From an uncultured Clostridia bacterium (lineage in GTDB: Bacteria; Bacillota; Clostridia; Peptostreptococcales; Anaerovoracaceae): a DNA stretch of 64,000 nt. The stretch spans positions 1-64,000 of the forward strand of contig CAKQNZ010000001.1 in the NCBI GenBank assembly GCA_934255435.1, given 5' to 3'. The notes under the pieces were generated by a model. The model was given only the letters and a program-made list of their open reading frames with translations. It did not search any database and was not told where the DNA came from. The position numbers and the translations under genes were made by a program. This document shows, in pieces, positions 46,614 through 56,054 of the stretch (position 1 is its first letter; every line of letters begins with the position of its first letter).

Positions 46614-48665
46614 TCATGATGATACTTCATCCGGGTTCAGCCTGGCGACGATGACCGTAAGGTCGTCTCTTTCCCTGAGGGCGTAGCTGTCTGACGCCTG
46701 GTCCAGTATCAGGTCGCTCATCACCTGTGGATTGCCGGATCTTATCTTCACTGCAGTGCGGCTTATGTCTTCAATGACAGAGGATTCCCTGCCGCCGTCG
46801 CTGACCCCGTCGGACATCATGATTATCCAGTCTCCGCATTTCAGAGAAGTTTCCATGTATCTGACTTTCAGGCCATTGACGATGCCAAGAGGCACTGCCG
46901 AAAGTTTCATTTCTTCTACGTTTTCCCTTCGTCTGAGAAGTGTGGGTGCTGCGCCTATCTTGTAAAACCTTCCGGTGCCGGTCTTCCTGTCGATGATGGC
47001 GAGGTCCAGTGTTGCAAAGGAATCGCCGTCGTCTTTCATCAGCATCACAGTGTTTATGGTCTTTATGGTCATGTCTGTACTGACGCCTGCCCGAAGCAGC
47101 GACAGGACTGTCCTGACTACCATCAGGCTTTCTGTAGCAGCTTTCTTGCCTTTGCCCATGCCGTCGCTGAGGACTATGGCGATACGGCCGTCCCCTATAT
47201 CCTGCCATCCACAGCAGTCTCCGTTGATGCCTCCGAGAGCTGCACACTGGGACGCTGCGATGTCTGCATCGAATTTCAGACTTCCCGCCTGACTGCGTCT
47301 TCCTGCCCTGCTGCGAAGCATATCCGCTGCATTTGCAAATATCTGGCTGCTCATGTCGAACTGGCTCGCCAGTATCGACCGCCTGTCGAGATATGTGCTG
47401 TAAAGTTCCTCAAGGGCAGACATTTCCGCTGCACTTTCCCTGAGGAAAAGTTCGGCAGCCCTTGCCCCGGCAAGCTCCGCCATGCCCGCTTCATCATGAA
47501 AGCCGCTTCCCGGATATGCAAAATCCCTGAGGATTCTTTCCATGCCTTTGCTGTGTTTCAGGTTCAGCGGCAGGAAAACCACCGCTGCTGTCAGCAGCGT
47601 GCGTATATCGACTCCCAGCACAAGTCCTTCATCTGCATGGCTCGGAAGGCTGCATACTATGATGAAAACTGCTGCCGATACTGCTGTCCTGAGCTGTACG
47701 CCGGTTTCTGTCTTCACTGAGGATATTTTTCCTGAAAAAGTATGTTCTGCCGGTCTTGCGCCGGCTGTTATCATGTCAATAAAGGAGGCCGCAGCTGTTC
47801 CTGTAAGAAGGCTTACCATGATACCCCACTGCGTCTGCCCTGCCAGTGCTGCGGTGACTCCACCTGCAAGCACTACGATCAGGGTCTTTTCAGCGGGCAG
47901 ATATGCCAGTGACCACATGGAAAGGAACACCACCACTATCCAGGTCAGGAATGTCAGGTCTGCCCCGCAGACTGCCATTACAGATACGGCCGGAAGCGAT
48001 GCCAGCGACATCATGCCGGATGCACTGCTGTACCGGTCCTGCAGGAAAACTCCGCTGCCTGCTCTGGGGCAAGGGTCCCGTATATCCAGTCCCGGAAAGT
48101 GGTCACCCTTGCTGTATCCTTTCGCTGTGCTGTTATATGGAACAGCTGCGCTTGTTGCTTTGAGAAAGCTGTCGAAAATAAATACCAGACATATGACTGC
48201 AAATCCTTCCAGGAGCAGTTCTGCTGTCCCTGTCCTGTAAAGAGTGCTGCTTGCCAGCCTGTATATGCTCTGGCATATTATGAAAATGCACGCAGCGATC
48301 AATGCCCTGTGCATCGGTTTCAGTTCTGTCTTTGCAGCTGCTGCGAAAAAAATACCGCAGACTGCCATTGCAGCCAGATCGCCGTATGCATCGGCACCTC
48401 TGCTTATCCTGAGTATCAGCGCCGCTGATGCCGGTATCATCAGAAAAATGTTGCGCCTGCTGTATGCCGTGGTGCATGTCACAGCGGCACTTGCTCCCGG
48501 AAAGGACAGCCCCATAAGAGGTGCTGCACTCATCAGAAACGAAAAGACTGTCAGAAGCAGTATTTTTGCAATTCTGTTGATCATGTTTGCGGCAGCTGAT
48601 CTTTTCAGTGTTTGCCTTTTTCCCGATTCTCCCGCTCTGTATGCAGCTGTGCCTGGATCGCTCAT
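46614..48665 (-). CDS. spoIIE: Stage II sporulation protein E phosphatase
   Basis: 683 residues. The N-terminal half has about ten membrane helices; the C-terminal half is a PP2C-like phosphatase (DGMGKGKKAATES, SDGVSDGG metal ligands). SpoIIE dephosphorylates the anti-anti-sigma SpoIIAA to activate sigma-F in the forespore. It is shorter than the Bacillus protein, mainly in the central region. The start at 48665 follows AAGGAGAGG, avoiding a non-coding extension. A Spo0A-style promoter lies about 265 nt upstream. The tilS neighbour supports the identity. Confidence 0.9.
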   Translation of the reverse strand: MSDPGTAAYRAGESGKRQTLKRSAAANMINRIAKILLLTVFSFLMSAAPLMGLSFPGASAAVTCTTAYSRRNIFLMIPASAALILRISRGADAYGDLAAMAVCGIFFAAAAKTELKPMHRALIAACIFIICQSIYRLASSTLYRTGTAELLLEGFAVICLVFIFDSFLKATSAAVPYNSTAKGYSKGDHFPGLDIRDPCPRAGSGVFLQDRYSSASGMMSLASLPAVSVMAVCGADLTFLTWIVVVFLSMWSLAYLPAEKTLIVVLAGGVTAALAGQTQWGIMVSLLTGTAAASFIDMITAGARPAEHTFSGKISSVKTETGVQLRTAVSAAVFIIVCSLPSHADEGLVLGVDIRTLLTAAVVFLPLNLKHSKGMERILRDFAYPGSGFHDEAGMAELAGARAAELFLRESAAEMSALEELYSTYLDRRSILASQFDMSSQIFANAADMLRSRAGRRSQAGSLKFDADIAASQCAALGGINGDCCGWQDIGDGRIAIVLSDGMGKGKKAATESLMVVRTVLSLLRAGVSTDMTIKTINTVMLMKDDGDSFATLDLAIIDRKTGTGRFYKIGAAPTLLRRRENVEEMKLSAVPLGIVNGLKVRYMETSLKCGDWIIMMSDGVSDGGRESSVIEDISRTAVKIRSGNPQVMSDLILDQASDSYALRERDDLTVIVARLNPDEVSS

Positions 48666-48928
48666 CTTACCTCTCCTTGTAATATGGATAATGCCGGAGA
48701 TCCGATACCGGAAAAGCAGGACGCATGTATCCCCCTGATACATACAACTGACACTGCCAGTTATTGTGGCTGCCCTGCGAGCCCGGTAACTCTGCTGTTG
48801 TGATGAGCCAAACGTCTCATATCTGTAGTCGCTGGCGACATTACAGACCCGGAAGACCTCCGTATCCATTTTCTTCTCTAACCCCGACAAGCCCCGATAC
48901 CTGCCGCAGCCTGTCCTGTTTCTATGCC

Positions 48929-48962
48929 ATTATACATACCCTCCGATGCGAAATTTGTCATA
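48929..48962 (-). promoter_or_regulatory. Spo0A-type promoter of spoIIE with 21-bp spacer
   Basis: On the minus strand ATGACA (48956-48961), 21-bp spacer, TATAAT (48929-48934). The wide spacing is the hallmark of the Spo0A-activated sigma-A promoters of spoIIE and spoIIG in Bacillus. Overlapping the -35 on the plus strand is TTTGTCATA (48954-48962), 8 of 9 to the 0A box TTTGTCRAA. Confidence 0.75.
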
Positions 48963-49035
48963 ATGAGAAGACTGCATGAAAATTTTTTAAACAGCATTGC
49001 AGCCCGGCGGTCCCGGCAACCTATGGAACCATAAA

Positions 49036-49074
49036 AAGCCCCCACAACTGACTGCGATGTCGGCTGTGGGGACT
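49036..49074 (-). terminator. Terminator downstream of the 49-kb remnant
   Basis: AGCCCCCACA.../TGTGGGGACT stem, T-rich on the minus strand (GCTTTTTATGG), about 12 nt past the remnant stop. Confidence 0.7.
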
Positions 49075-49086
49075 TTCTATGTGTGG

Positions 49087-49250
49087 CTAATAGATAACTG
49101 TTACCGTAATCTTCTGTTCGATTTCCAAAAATGACTTTCCATTAAAGCATTTTTCAGAAAGAACAGCATCGATAACGGACTTCGGAATGTCACCCTTGAA
49201 GCCAAACTTCTGTTTTGCGATGTATTTTGCTGCATCAGGGTGCTGGGGAT
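49087..49250 (-). pseudogene. C-terminal remnant of an unrecognised gene
   Basis: After tatD, the minus strand has an open frame of about 55 codons with no start, running from DPQHPDAAKYIAKQ through KSVIDAVLSEK to the stop at 49087-49089. Codon use and residue mix look protein-like, and a terminator follows. An in-frame TGA lies only a few codons upstream. I do not recognise the family. It is probably the 3' end of a gene whose front was lost. Confidence 0.4.
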
Positions 49251-49279
49251 CCCGGCAGGCGGACCTGCCGGATCAGTTT

Positions 49280-50428
49280 TTACTTTATCCCGTAAAAACG
49301 CATTGCGTTCCGTTTCGTCTGCTTTGCAACGGTCTCGAAGGATATTCCTTTTATCTCTGCGATCTTTGCGGCTGTATGCTCCACATAAGGCGGCATGTTC
49401 GGCCTGCCGCGGAAAGGTGCCGGCGTGAGATATGGCGAGTCGGTCTCCACCAGCAGGAAGCTGAGGGGTATCTCACTGACCATCGCTACAGTCTTGCGGT
49501 TGTTCTTGTATGTCACCGGCCCTGCCACTGAGATCGTGGCTCCCATCCGGACATACTGTTTCCCAAGCTCGGCGCTGCCTGAAAAACAGTGGAGCAGCAC
49601 CCTGGCGTCATCGCACATTGAGACGTTACTTTCGGCATTTTCCCCGGTATGCTCCGGAGCGCCACAGTCAAGGGCGATGCTGGAAGATGCGGCAGCTTTG
49701 GATCCGGTCGTATCTGTATCAGTGCCTCCGTTGCTTCCAAAGGCCCCATCAGCTATGCATGACTTTCCAGTGAAAGATGCCGGATCGCGTTCAGAGTCCG
49801 TGTCTGCAGGCAGCGCCGATTTGCCATCTGCAAAACCTGCATCACTGTTTCCGCAGTCTTTGCATGATACGGCGTCACCGCACGAATACCCGGATTTTCC
49901 ATGGTTTTCTTTGCATACTGCCGGTCTGCCGGTCACATAGCCCTCCGGATCGGGACGCTTCGGGAACCAGCTTTTGCGCTCATCGGAAAAAGCCCCCTCT
50001 TCCTTCAGTATATCCATGACCTCCTGGTCGGCCTCACGGGCGTGTATGGCTATGGGCATTTTCAGCTCGTTGGCAAGGCGTATCTGCCTGCGGAACCACT
50101 CCCGCTGGACGTCGCGGTCAGAAAGATCGTAATGATAGTCGAGACCTATCTCGCCGATGGCCATGACTTTATCCCTTCCCGCTATCTCACGGATCATCTG
50201 CAGCTTCGCTTCATCCATATCCTTCGTGTCGTGAGGATGGCAGCCTGCCGCAGCATAACACCATGGGTATTTTTCAGCCTGCTCCGCCGCCAGCAGCGAG
50301 CTGGCCGGATCGAAGCCCACGTTCATGACATAGTCCAGCGGCGATTCCTCTATGGCTCTGACCCAGGCCTGTCTTTCCTCCTCCGTTAACTCTCCGTTAT
50401 TAAGATGCGCATGTGAATCAAACAGCAT
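49280..50428 (-). CDS. tatD: TatD-family metal-dependent hydrolase with a large Cys-rich insertion
   Basis: 382 residues against the usual 255-265. TatD motifs are intact on both sides: SHAHLN at the start, GCHPHD, IGEIGLDYHY, IAIHAREA, then VLLHCFSGS and ETDSPYLTPAP. Between DILKEEGAF (about 148) and VLLHCFSGS (about 277) lies about 128 residues of low-complexity Ser/Gly/Asp/Ala sequence with seven Cys (172, 183, 189, 192, 224, 255, 272). TatD proteins are DNases or RNases in repair and turnover. Order metG-tatD is conserved in Firmicutes. Confidence 0.88.
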   Translation of the reverse strand: MLFDSHAHLNNGELTEEERQAWVRAIEESPLDYVMNVGFDPASSLLAAEQAEKYPWCYAAAGCHPHDTKDMDEAKLQMIREIAGRDKVMAIGEIGLDYHYDLSDRDVQREWFRRQIRLANELKMPIAIHAREADQEVMDILKEEGAFSDERKSWFPKRPDPEGYVTGRPAVCKENHGKSGYSCGDAVSCKDCGNSDAGFADGKSALPADTDSERDPASFTGKSCIADGAFGSNGGTDTDTTGSKAAASSSIALDCGAPEHTGENAESNVSMCDDARVLLHCFSGSAELGKQYVRMGATISVAGPVTYKNNRKTVAMVSEIPLSFLLVETDSPYLTPAPFRGRPNMPPYVEHTAAKIAEIKGISFETVAKQTKRNAMRFYGIK

Positions 50429-50634
50429 GGTTTCCTCCTGTATCGTTTATTGTCTATGTTGGATTTCTTTCTTATCTGCAATGATTTTACAACTTTCACA
50501 CTGTAAAATCAATCCCCGTGGGAAAGCCGCACGGCTCTGGACCTCCGGTTCCATCCTGCTGCTTCGCAGCATCGTCATCATCCACTGTGACCCATCTGAA
50601 TCCCCGCAGGCCGACAGCATGCCCATCATACTGC

Positions 50635-50672
50635 AAAACAGGCAGCACCCGGATACTGTCCCGGCACTGCCT
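50635..50672 (-). terminator. Terminator of the DUF134-NifX gene
   Basis: 14-bp stem CAGGCAGCACCCGG/CCCGGCACTGCCTG (mismatched at the centre), four T on the minus strand. The remaining 50429-50817 gap shows nothing else. Confidence 0.7.
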
Positions 50673-50817
50673 GCTGTCACATCATTTTTTTGCTGATAAG
50701 ATCCACGGCTCAGTCATACAACTGCAGATCCGCAGCACTGTATCCCGCATCATACTGTCCTGGGTCATTCACACTGGATCGATGCATCAGCGTATGATGC
50801 GTCACCCCGATTTTGCA

Positions 50818-51666
50818 TTACCTGCCACAGCTGTGACTGCCACAGGTCTGTCCATGTTCATGTCCTTCGTGGCCGCTGCACTTTGCTTCAGGGTCGAAAT
50901 CAAGTTTGCCTGCCAGTAGTTTTTCCACCGCAGCATCCGCACTGCCTGAAACTCCGCCGTAGAGTTCTACACCTTCTGCAGCCAGCGCATTCCTCGCACC
51001 GCCTCCTATACCTCCGCAGATAAGCACATCCACATTCATGGCTCTGAGTATCCCTGCAAGGGCTCCATGTCCGTTCCCTTCAGTGCTTACCACTTCCGAA
51101 GACACCACTTTCCCGTCTTCGGCATCGTACACCTTGAAATATTCTGTGTGTCCGAAGTGCTGAAAAATATCTCCGTTTTCATACGTAACTGCGATCCTCA
51201 TGATTCCTTCTCCTTTCGGTCCGGCATATATCCGGCTGAATTCCTGTTTCCAGCAGGTATTGCAACAGCACATGGCATTGCCTCCATCACAGAGCTTATA
51301 ATCTCCGCCTCCGATGCGCAGCGGTCTGCCGTCAACCAGTGCATCTGCCAGTTTCTTTCGCGCGCTGGTATATATATGCTGCACAGTTGTCCGGGCGATC
51401 TGCATAAAATCGCTGCACTGTTCCTGAGACATGCCCTCCTTGTCGATAAGACGTATAGTCTCGTACTCATCCACAGTTATCACAACGGTATTGCGTTCTG
51501 CCTCCGCAGCCCATGCACTGTAGCCGTCTGCCGCTTTTTCCCGGTTATCAGATACCGTGCCGTTTTCAACAGACACATCGATCCCATCATCGTCCGGGTA
51601 CTCCGGTGAGAAACCCAGTATATATGGAAAATGACATACTCTCCTGCATTTTCTCGGCCTTGACAA
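50818..51666 (-). CDS. DUF134 DNA-binding domain fused to NifX/NifB-type iron-molybdenum cofactor domain
   Basis: 282 residues. The N-terminal DUF134 domain (SRPRKCRRVCHFP start, helix-turn-helix around MSQEQCSDFMQIARTTVQHI) has a Cys cluster (CCCNTC) at about residue 140. The C-terminal domain (about 150-255) is NifX/NifB-like (MRIAVTYENGDIFQHFGHTEYFKVYD, ICGGIGGGARNAL) and ends in a His/Cys-rich tail (HEGHEHGQTCGSHSCGR). It probably senses or carries an Fe-S or metal cluster and binds DNA. The start is TTG 51666, giving the usual RPRK N-terminus, after GGGAGG. No nif genes are near. Confidence 0.8.
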   Translation of the reverse strand: MSRPRKCRRVCHFPYILGFSPEYPDDDGIDVSVENGTVSDNREKAADGYSAWAAEAERNTVVITVDEYETIRLIDKEGMSQEQCSDFMQIARTTVQHIYTSARKKLADALVDGRPLRIGGGDYKLCDGGNAMCCCNTCWKQEFSRIYAGPKGEGIMRIAVTYENGDIFQHFGHTEYFKVYDAEDGKVVSSEVVSTEGNGHGALAGILRAMNVDVLICGGIGGGARNALAAEGVELYGGVSGSADAAVEKLLAGKLDFDPEAKCSGHEGHEHGQTCGSHSCGR

Positions 51667-51823
51667 ACTGCACACCTCCCTGCACAGGCAACATATCCTG
51701 CCTGATCTCACTATTTTCTTCTATAAAGACCCCTTGATGCGTGGTCTTCACATTAATAGAATACGCTAATTAATAACATATGTCAATAACCCCCCGCTGC
51801 TTCTGATATTTAAAAAAATTGAA

Positions 51824-52241
51824 AAGTAACGTTTTGGAACTCCCGGATCGATGTTTTCGATACTTTTTTATTTCCGGGAGGTACCCTGACACTCTGTCGT
51901 CAGTCATGCTGATCCTGAATGTATCGAAAACCGTGTTCTATAACCCATTTTCGATACTTTTCAGAGCAAAATGTCTGAATCACAGACTGCTGATTGCTGG
52001 CGGCACTGATAAATGGGTCGTTACCACTACTTCTTTTCGCCATTTCGTCCCTTTCCACTTCGACACTCGCTGTCATGGTCGCTCTGACTCCGGGTGATCG
52101 CTGCTGATGGGTCGTTTTTGACTTCCAGACTGCCGGTTTCGATACTTTCTGAGGCGTGACGACCGAATCATCAGCTGCCAGCAGCTGGCAGCATTGAGCG
52201 ATGGGTCATTTTGGGCTTTCTGACTACTGATTTCGATACTT
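51824..52241 (+). repeat. Array v: five 41-bp elements at exact 94-bp spacing
   Basis: Right ends at 51865, 51959, 52053, 52147 and 52241, each exactly 94 bp apart. Left arms: a weak AAGTAACG, ATGTATCGAAAA, ATGGGTCGTTA, ATGGGTCGTTTTTGA, ATGGGTCATTTT. Right arms: TTTTCGATACTT, TTTTCGATACTT, TTTCGTCCCTT, TTTCGATACTT, TTTCGATACTT. The first measures 42 bp, the rest 41. Elements four and five join one left-arm type to another right-arm type. The 53-bp intervals between elements are GC-rich and unrelated. Confidence 0.9.
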
Positions 52242-52299
52242 TCCCACTTCTGGACGCCAGCTTGAAAGTACCAAGCTCCGATACTCTGCCTGCTCCAAT

Positions 52300-52372
52300 G
52301 AAAAGAGCCGCATCCTCATATGCCCTGGTCCCCGGTGTGATTCCGGGGATCAGATGAGGACCGGCTCCTTCG
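52300..52372 (-). terminator. Long-stem terminator of metG
   Basis: Nested hairpin: outer GAGCCG...CGGCTC with ATCCTCAT/ATGAGGA, inner CCCCGG...CCGGGG, and TTTTC on the minus strand, about 80 nt past the stop. Confidence 0.75.
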
Positions 52373-52453
52373 CTCTTTTATTTCCGCCATCAGGCGGAGT
52401 GTTTATCAAGTTGTTGTTTTGCAGCTTGCTGTCAGGGTCGCAGGTTCTGCGGT

Positions 52454-54388
52454 CTACGCTACCGGGTTGCCGTCGGCTGCGATCGTAGTCACGAATTCGT
52501 ATCTCACTTTGCCGTCCACTTCGTTGTCTGCAAAGAGGATCATGCCTTTGGATTCGAGACCTCTCAGTTTTCTCGGCTTGAGGTTGGCTACTACGACTAC
52601 TTTCTTGCCTACACATTCTTCAGGCTTGAAGTACTGCGCCACGCCGGAGATGATCTGTCTCGTCTCGGTGCCCATCTTCACCTGGAACACCAGCAGCTTG
52701 TCAGCCTTAGGATGCTTTTCAGCGGAAAGGATGGTTCCCACTCTGAAATCCATCTTGTCGAAATCGTCGTACTCGATCTCGTCCTTCAGTTCCAGCGGGA
52801 TATTTTCTTCCTTGCCTTCATTTTTCATGGCTTCCAGCTCAGCCAGCTCTTTCTCTATGTCGAGGCGAGGGAAAATAGCTTTGCCTTTCTTCACCTGCTC
52901 ACCCTGCATCATCTCGAACACGAACGCATCCTCCCATGCCACGTCTGAATACCAGAGACCCAGCTGTTTCCTTATCTCGTCAGCTGTAGTGTGCATGAAC
53001 GGGTGGATGAGTATGGAAATTATCCTGATGGATTCTGCCAGGTTGTGGAGCACATTGTCCAGTCTCGGCTTCTGCGCTTCGTCCTTTGCCAGTACCCACG
53101 GCATAGTTTCGTCGATATATTTGTTGGCTCTTCTCACGACAGTCCAGATGTCTTCCAGTGCCATGTTGAATGCAAATTTGTCCATGTTGGCTTCTACTTT
53201 TGCAGCTGCGCCTGTTGCTACAGCCTTGAGGTCATCGTCCACCGCATCTTTTGCATCTGTCAGCTCAGGAACGAATCCGCCGTTGTATTTTTCTATCATG
53301 GAAACTGTCCTGGATACGAGATTGCCCAGGTCGTTTGCCAGATCGTAGTTCATCCTCTTGAGCATCACTTCGTTGGTGAACACACCGTCCTGTCCGAAAG
53401 TGTATTCTCTCAGCAGGAAATATTTCAGTGCATCGATGCCGTATCTGTCGATGAGTTTCACAGGGTCCACCACGTTGCCTTTGGACTTCGACATCTTGCC
53501 GCCCTCAAGCAGCAGCCAGCCGTGTCCCAGTACCTGCTTAGGCAGCGGTTCCTCGATGGACATCAGCATTGCCGGCCAGATGATGGAGTGGAATCTCACG
53601 ATCTCCTTGCCCACCAGGTGTACGTCCACCGGCCAGTACTTTTCATAAAGTTCAGGCTCGTCAGGATATCCCAGCGCAGTGATGTAGTTCGTGAGTGCGT
53701 CCAGCCATACATAGATGACATGCTTGTCGTCGATAGGTACAGGGATGCCCCAGTCGAAGGTGGATCTGGAAATACACAGATCTTCCAGTCCCTGCTTGAC
53801 GAAGGCTACCATCTCATTCCTTCTTGTTTCAGGCTGCAGGAAGTCCGGGTTCTTCTCGAACAGCTCCAGGAGCCTGTCCTGATATTTGGAAAGTCTGAAG
53901 AAGTACGCTTCCTCCTTGGCTTTCTGCACCGGTCTGCCGCAGTCAGGGCACTTGCCGTCCACCAGCTGGCTCTCGGTCCAGAACGATTCGCACGGAGTGC
54001 AGTACATTCCTTCGTATTCACCTTTATATATGTCGCCCTTTTCGTACATCTTCATGAAGATGGCCTGGACTCTTTTGACGTGTCTCGGTTCTGTAGTCCT
54101 GATAAAGTCATCGTAGGAGATCTCCATGGTCTTCCAGAGATTCTTGATGCCTGCAACGACTCCGTCAACGTATTCCTGCGGAGTAACGCCGTTCTTCTTC
54201 GCGATGTCCTGGATCTTCTGTCCGTGTTCGTCAGCGCCTGTCAGGAATCTGACGTCGTAGCCTGCAAGTCTCTTGAATCTTGCCATGGCGTCTGCCATTA
54301 CCGTACAGTACGTGTGACCTATATGAAGGTTCGAACTCGGATAATAGATCGGGGTGGTGATATAATACTTACCTTTAGTTTCTGCCAT
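52454..54388 (-). CDS. metG: Methionyl-tRNA synthetase with C-terminal tRNA-binding domain
   Basis: 644 residues: HIGH in [14 protein letters not shown] (about 22), a zinc knuckle in [21 protein letters not shown] (two CxxC motifs), KMSKSKGN at about 298, an anticodon-binding helical region, and a C-terminal OB-fold EMAP/Arc1-like domain (about 540-644, [21 protein letters not shown]) used for dimerisation and tRNA capture. Start 54388 follows AAAGGAATG. It is followed by array v and preceded by 289 bp with no recognisable leader or T-box. Confidence 0.96.
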   Translation of the reverse strand: MAETKGKYYITTPIYYPSSNLHIGHTYCTVMADAMARFKRLAGYDVRFLTGADEHGQKIQDIAKKNGVTPQEYVDGVVAGIKNLWKTMEISYDDFIRTTEPRHVKRVQAIFMKMYEKGDIYKGEYEGMYCTPCESFWTESQLVDGKCPDCGRPVQKAKEEAYFFRLSKYQDRLLELFEKNPDFLQPETRRNEMVAFVKQGLEDLCISRSTFDWGIPVPIDDKHVIYVWLDALTNYITALGYPDEPELYEKYWPVDVHLVGKEIVRFHSIIWPAMLMSIEEPLPKQVLGHGWLLLEGGKMSKSKGNVVDPVKLIDRYGIDALKYFLLREYTFGQDGVFTNEVMLKRMNYDLANDLGNLVSRTVSMIEKYNGGFVPELTDAKDAVDDDLKAVATGAAAKVEANMDKFAFNMALEDIWTVVRRANKYIDETMPWVLAKDEAQKPRLDNVLHNLAESIRIISILIHPFMHTTADEIRKQLGLWYSDVAWEDAFVFEMMQGEQVKKGKAIFPRLDIEKELAELEAMKNEGKEENIPLELKDEIEYDDFDKMDFRVGTILSAEKHPKADKLLVFQVKMGTETRQIISGVAQYFKPEECVGKKVVVVANLKPRKLRGLESKGMILFADNEVDGKVRYEFVTTIAADGNPVA

Positions 54389-54677
54389 TTTGTAAAATCA
54401 TTCCTTTCATCTTGCATCTGCGAATGGGCAGACGCAGTAATCACTTTTTAGGATATCATTTATCCCGCCGGTAGTCAATTCGCAAAAGCCGGGATCCGGT
54501 GCTGATCTGTGCCCACACCTGTCTGCCGGCACGCCCCGTTGTACATCGATTGCGGCTCCTGCAAAATATCTGCAGCCGAGGGTAGAGTTTTTACGAAAGA
54601 TCCTGTGTAAAGTTCTGCTGTCATGCGGAGCAGGGCGATACACCTCCAGCGCTGACTTCCCGCAAGGCACCTCTGCC

Positions 54678-55577
54678 CTACAGGAAAAATTCAGGCTCTT
54701 TGCGGTCAGGGTATCCCAGCTCCAGCTCCTCCTTGTGGTAGAGATAGCCCGGGTCGTCGAAGTAAAGCGCACCATTCGGACATTTCTTTTCGCATCCGCA
54801 GCATTTGATACAGATGCCGTCCACCACGCCCGGCGCCTCCGGCTTTATGGAACCCATCGGGCAGACTTCCACGCATATGCCACAGCCACCGCACTTGTCA
54901 GCATGGAGTTTCGGCTTCACTTTCAGTATGTTGATGTGATTGCCCTTGCGGTCACGGGGCTTGTAGTACGGCCTGATGGGATCGCAGCCATTTACATATA
55001 CCGGCCCTGCCGCTTCAAGGGCTGCCTTCAGCTTATCGTCATCGCCCGCTTCGTTCATGATACCCAGGATCTTGTCTGCAGCCTTTCCTGCAAAATCATC
55101 AGCTGTCTTCATATCTTCAGCGTCAGGTCTGCCTGCCGCCAGCTTCCTGGAAAATGAATGTTCCCCGATAAAAGCGGCACCTGCCACGGTATGGAATCCC
55201 TTGTCTTCCAGTATGTTCCTCAGCTCGATCAGCGCATCGTCGTAGTTTCTGTTGCCGTAAAGGACCACCGGGATAGCCATAGCGCCGCCGCCCTGCAGAG
55301 TATCCAGGAACTTCAGCAGCACATTCGGCACCCTGCCTGCGATGACCGGCGTGCCGAAAACAACGATATCATCGCCATCGAACTTATAATCCACCTTGCG
55401 AGCCCCCGGCGGCGTGAAGTTGATATTCTCAGCCTTCGTGAAACGTATCTTTCCGCCGTCTGCGCCAGCCGTTTCCCCATCATCCATCAGCTCCCACATT
55501 TTATACGCCACTGCCGTCGTTATCTTTTCGGTAGTACCCGTACCGCTGAAATACATCGCTCTTATTCTTTTCTCCAT
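54678..55577 (-). CDS. EFR1-type flavodoxin-ferredoxin protein
   Basis: 299 residues. An N-terminal flavodoxin-like fold (YFSGTGTTEKI phosphate loop, GTPVIAGRVPN, IPVVLYGNRNYDDALIEL) is joined to two C-terminal 4Fe-4S clusters (CGGCGICVEVCP and CIKCCGCEKKCP, about 235-285). Such proteins pass electrons between flavins and iron-sulfur enzymes. The start at 55577 lies after AGGAGG; the longer frame upstream is not coding. The gene stands alone near an Rpn-type remnant. Confidence 0.88.
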   Translation of the reverse strand: MEKRIRAMYFSGTGTTEKITTAVAYKMWELMDDGETAGADGGKIRFTKAENINFTPPGARKVDYKFDGDDIVVFGTPVIAGRVPNVLLKFLDTLQGGGAMAIPVVLYGNRNYDDALIELRNILEDKGFHTVAGAAFIGEHSFSRKLAAGRPDAEDMKTADDFAGKAADKILGIMNEAGDDDKLKAALEAAGPVYVNGCDPIRPYYKPRDRKGNHINILKVKPKLHADKCGGCGICVEVCPMGSIKPEAPGVVDGICIKCCGCEKKCPNGALYFDDPGYLYHKEELELGYPDRKEPEFFL

Positions 55578-55736
55578 TGCTGCACCTCCTGCAAAGGACG
55601 CATCTGCGCCCTCATCATACACACATACCCGGACCGCAAGTATGCTCATAAACCGCAGTCCGGCAGCAGGGCCGACACCCTGCTCCATCTGATATGAGTA
55701 TAGCACCCGTGCCAGCAGCTTTCAAGACTGCAGGGT

Positions 55737-55904
55737 ATGTACGATTTCGTAAAAGAGCGGGAGCAGGCCATGTTCAGGGAAAGCGAAAATACGACCAGGA
55801 CAGCTGCTGCCAAAAAGCTATTGTCGATGGGCATGGATATCGCCAGGATCTCCGAAGCTGCAGGGCTGAGCGAAAAAGAAATCAAAAAACCGAATGAGCA
55901 CTGA
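55737..55904 (+). pseudogene. C-terminal remnant of an Rpn/PD-(D/E)XK-type transposase-like protein
   Basis: A 55-residue frame, MYDFVKEREQAMFRESEN...AKKLLSMGMDIARISEAAGLSEKEIKK, resembles the C-terminal tail of the Rpn (COG5464) family of recombination-promoting nucleases (KGMDI.LI...TGLSEEEI). The nuclease domain is absent and there is no ribosome site. It is likely a leftover of a mobile element, in the gap between the ferredoxin and the cytidylate-kinase-like genes. Confidence 0.55.
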
Positions 55905-55933
55905 TCGAAAGGCAAAATGGGATACAAAAAAAC

Positions 55934-55967
55934 TGCCGCACAGAGATCATCTGCACGGCAGTTATAT
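55934..55967 (-). terminator. Terminator of the cytidylate-kinase-like gene
   Basis: AACTGCCG/CGGCAGTT stem with a 17-nt loop and seven T on the minus strand, about 90 nt past the stop. Confidence 0.8.
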
Positions 55968-56054
55968 GAACAGATTTTCAGATATTCGACCTGTCTGCTT
56001 GACAAGGTAGCATATCAGATGCAGCTGCCTTTTGATTATTCGGTTCTGTTTTCG

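Noticed and set aside
51824-52241. CRISPR array
   Set aside because: The repeated part is an imperfect palindrome with variable centre, the period is 94 bp, the arms differ between units, and there are no cas genes in the window.
52991-54451. 486-codon plus-strand ORF opposite metG
   Set aside because: Antisense shadow of metG caused by codon bias; no ribosome site or domain.
54389-54677. T-box or S-box leader before metG
   Set aside because: I looked for T-box, SAM-I and SAM-II consensus pieces and found none.
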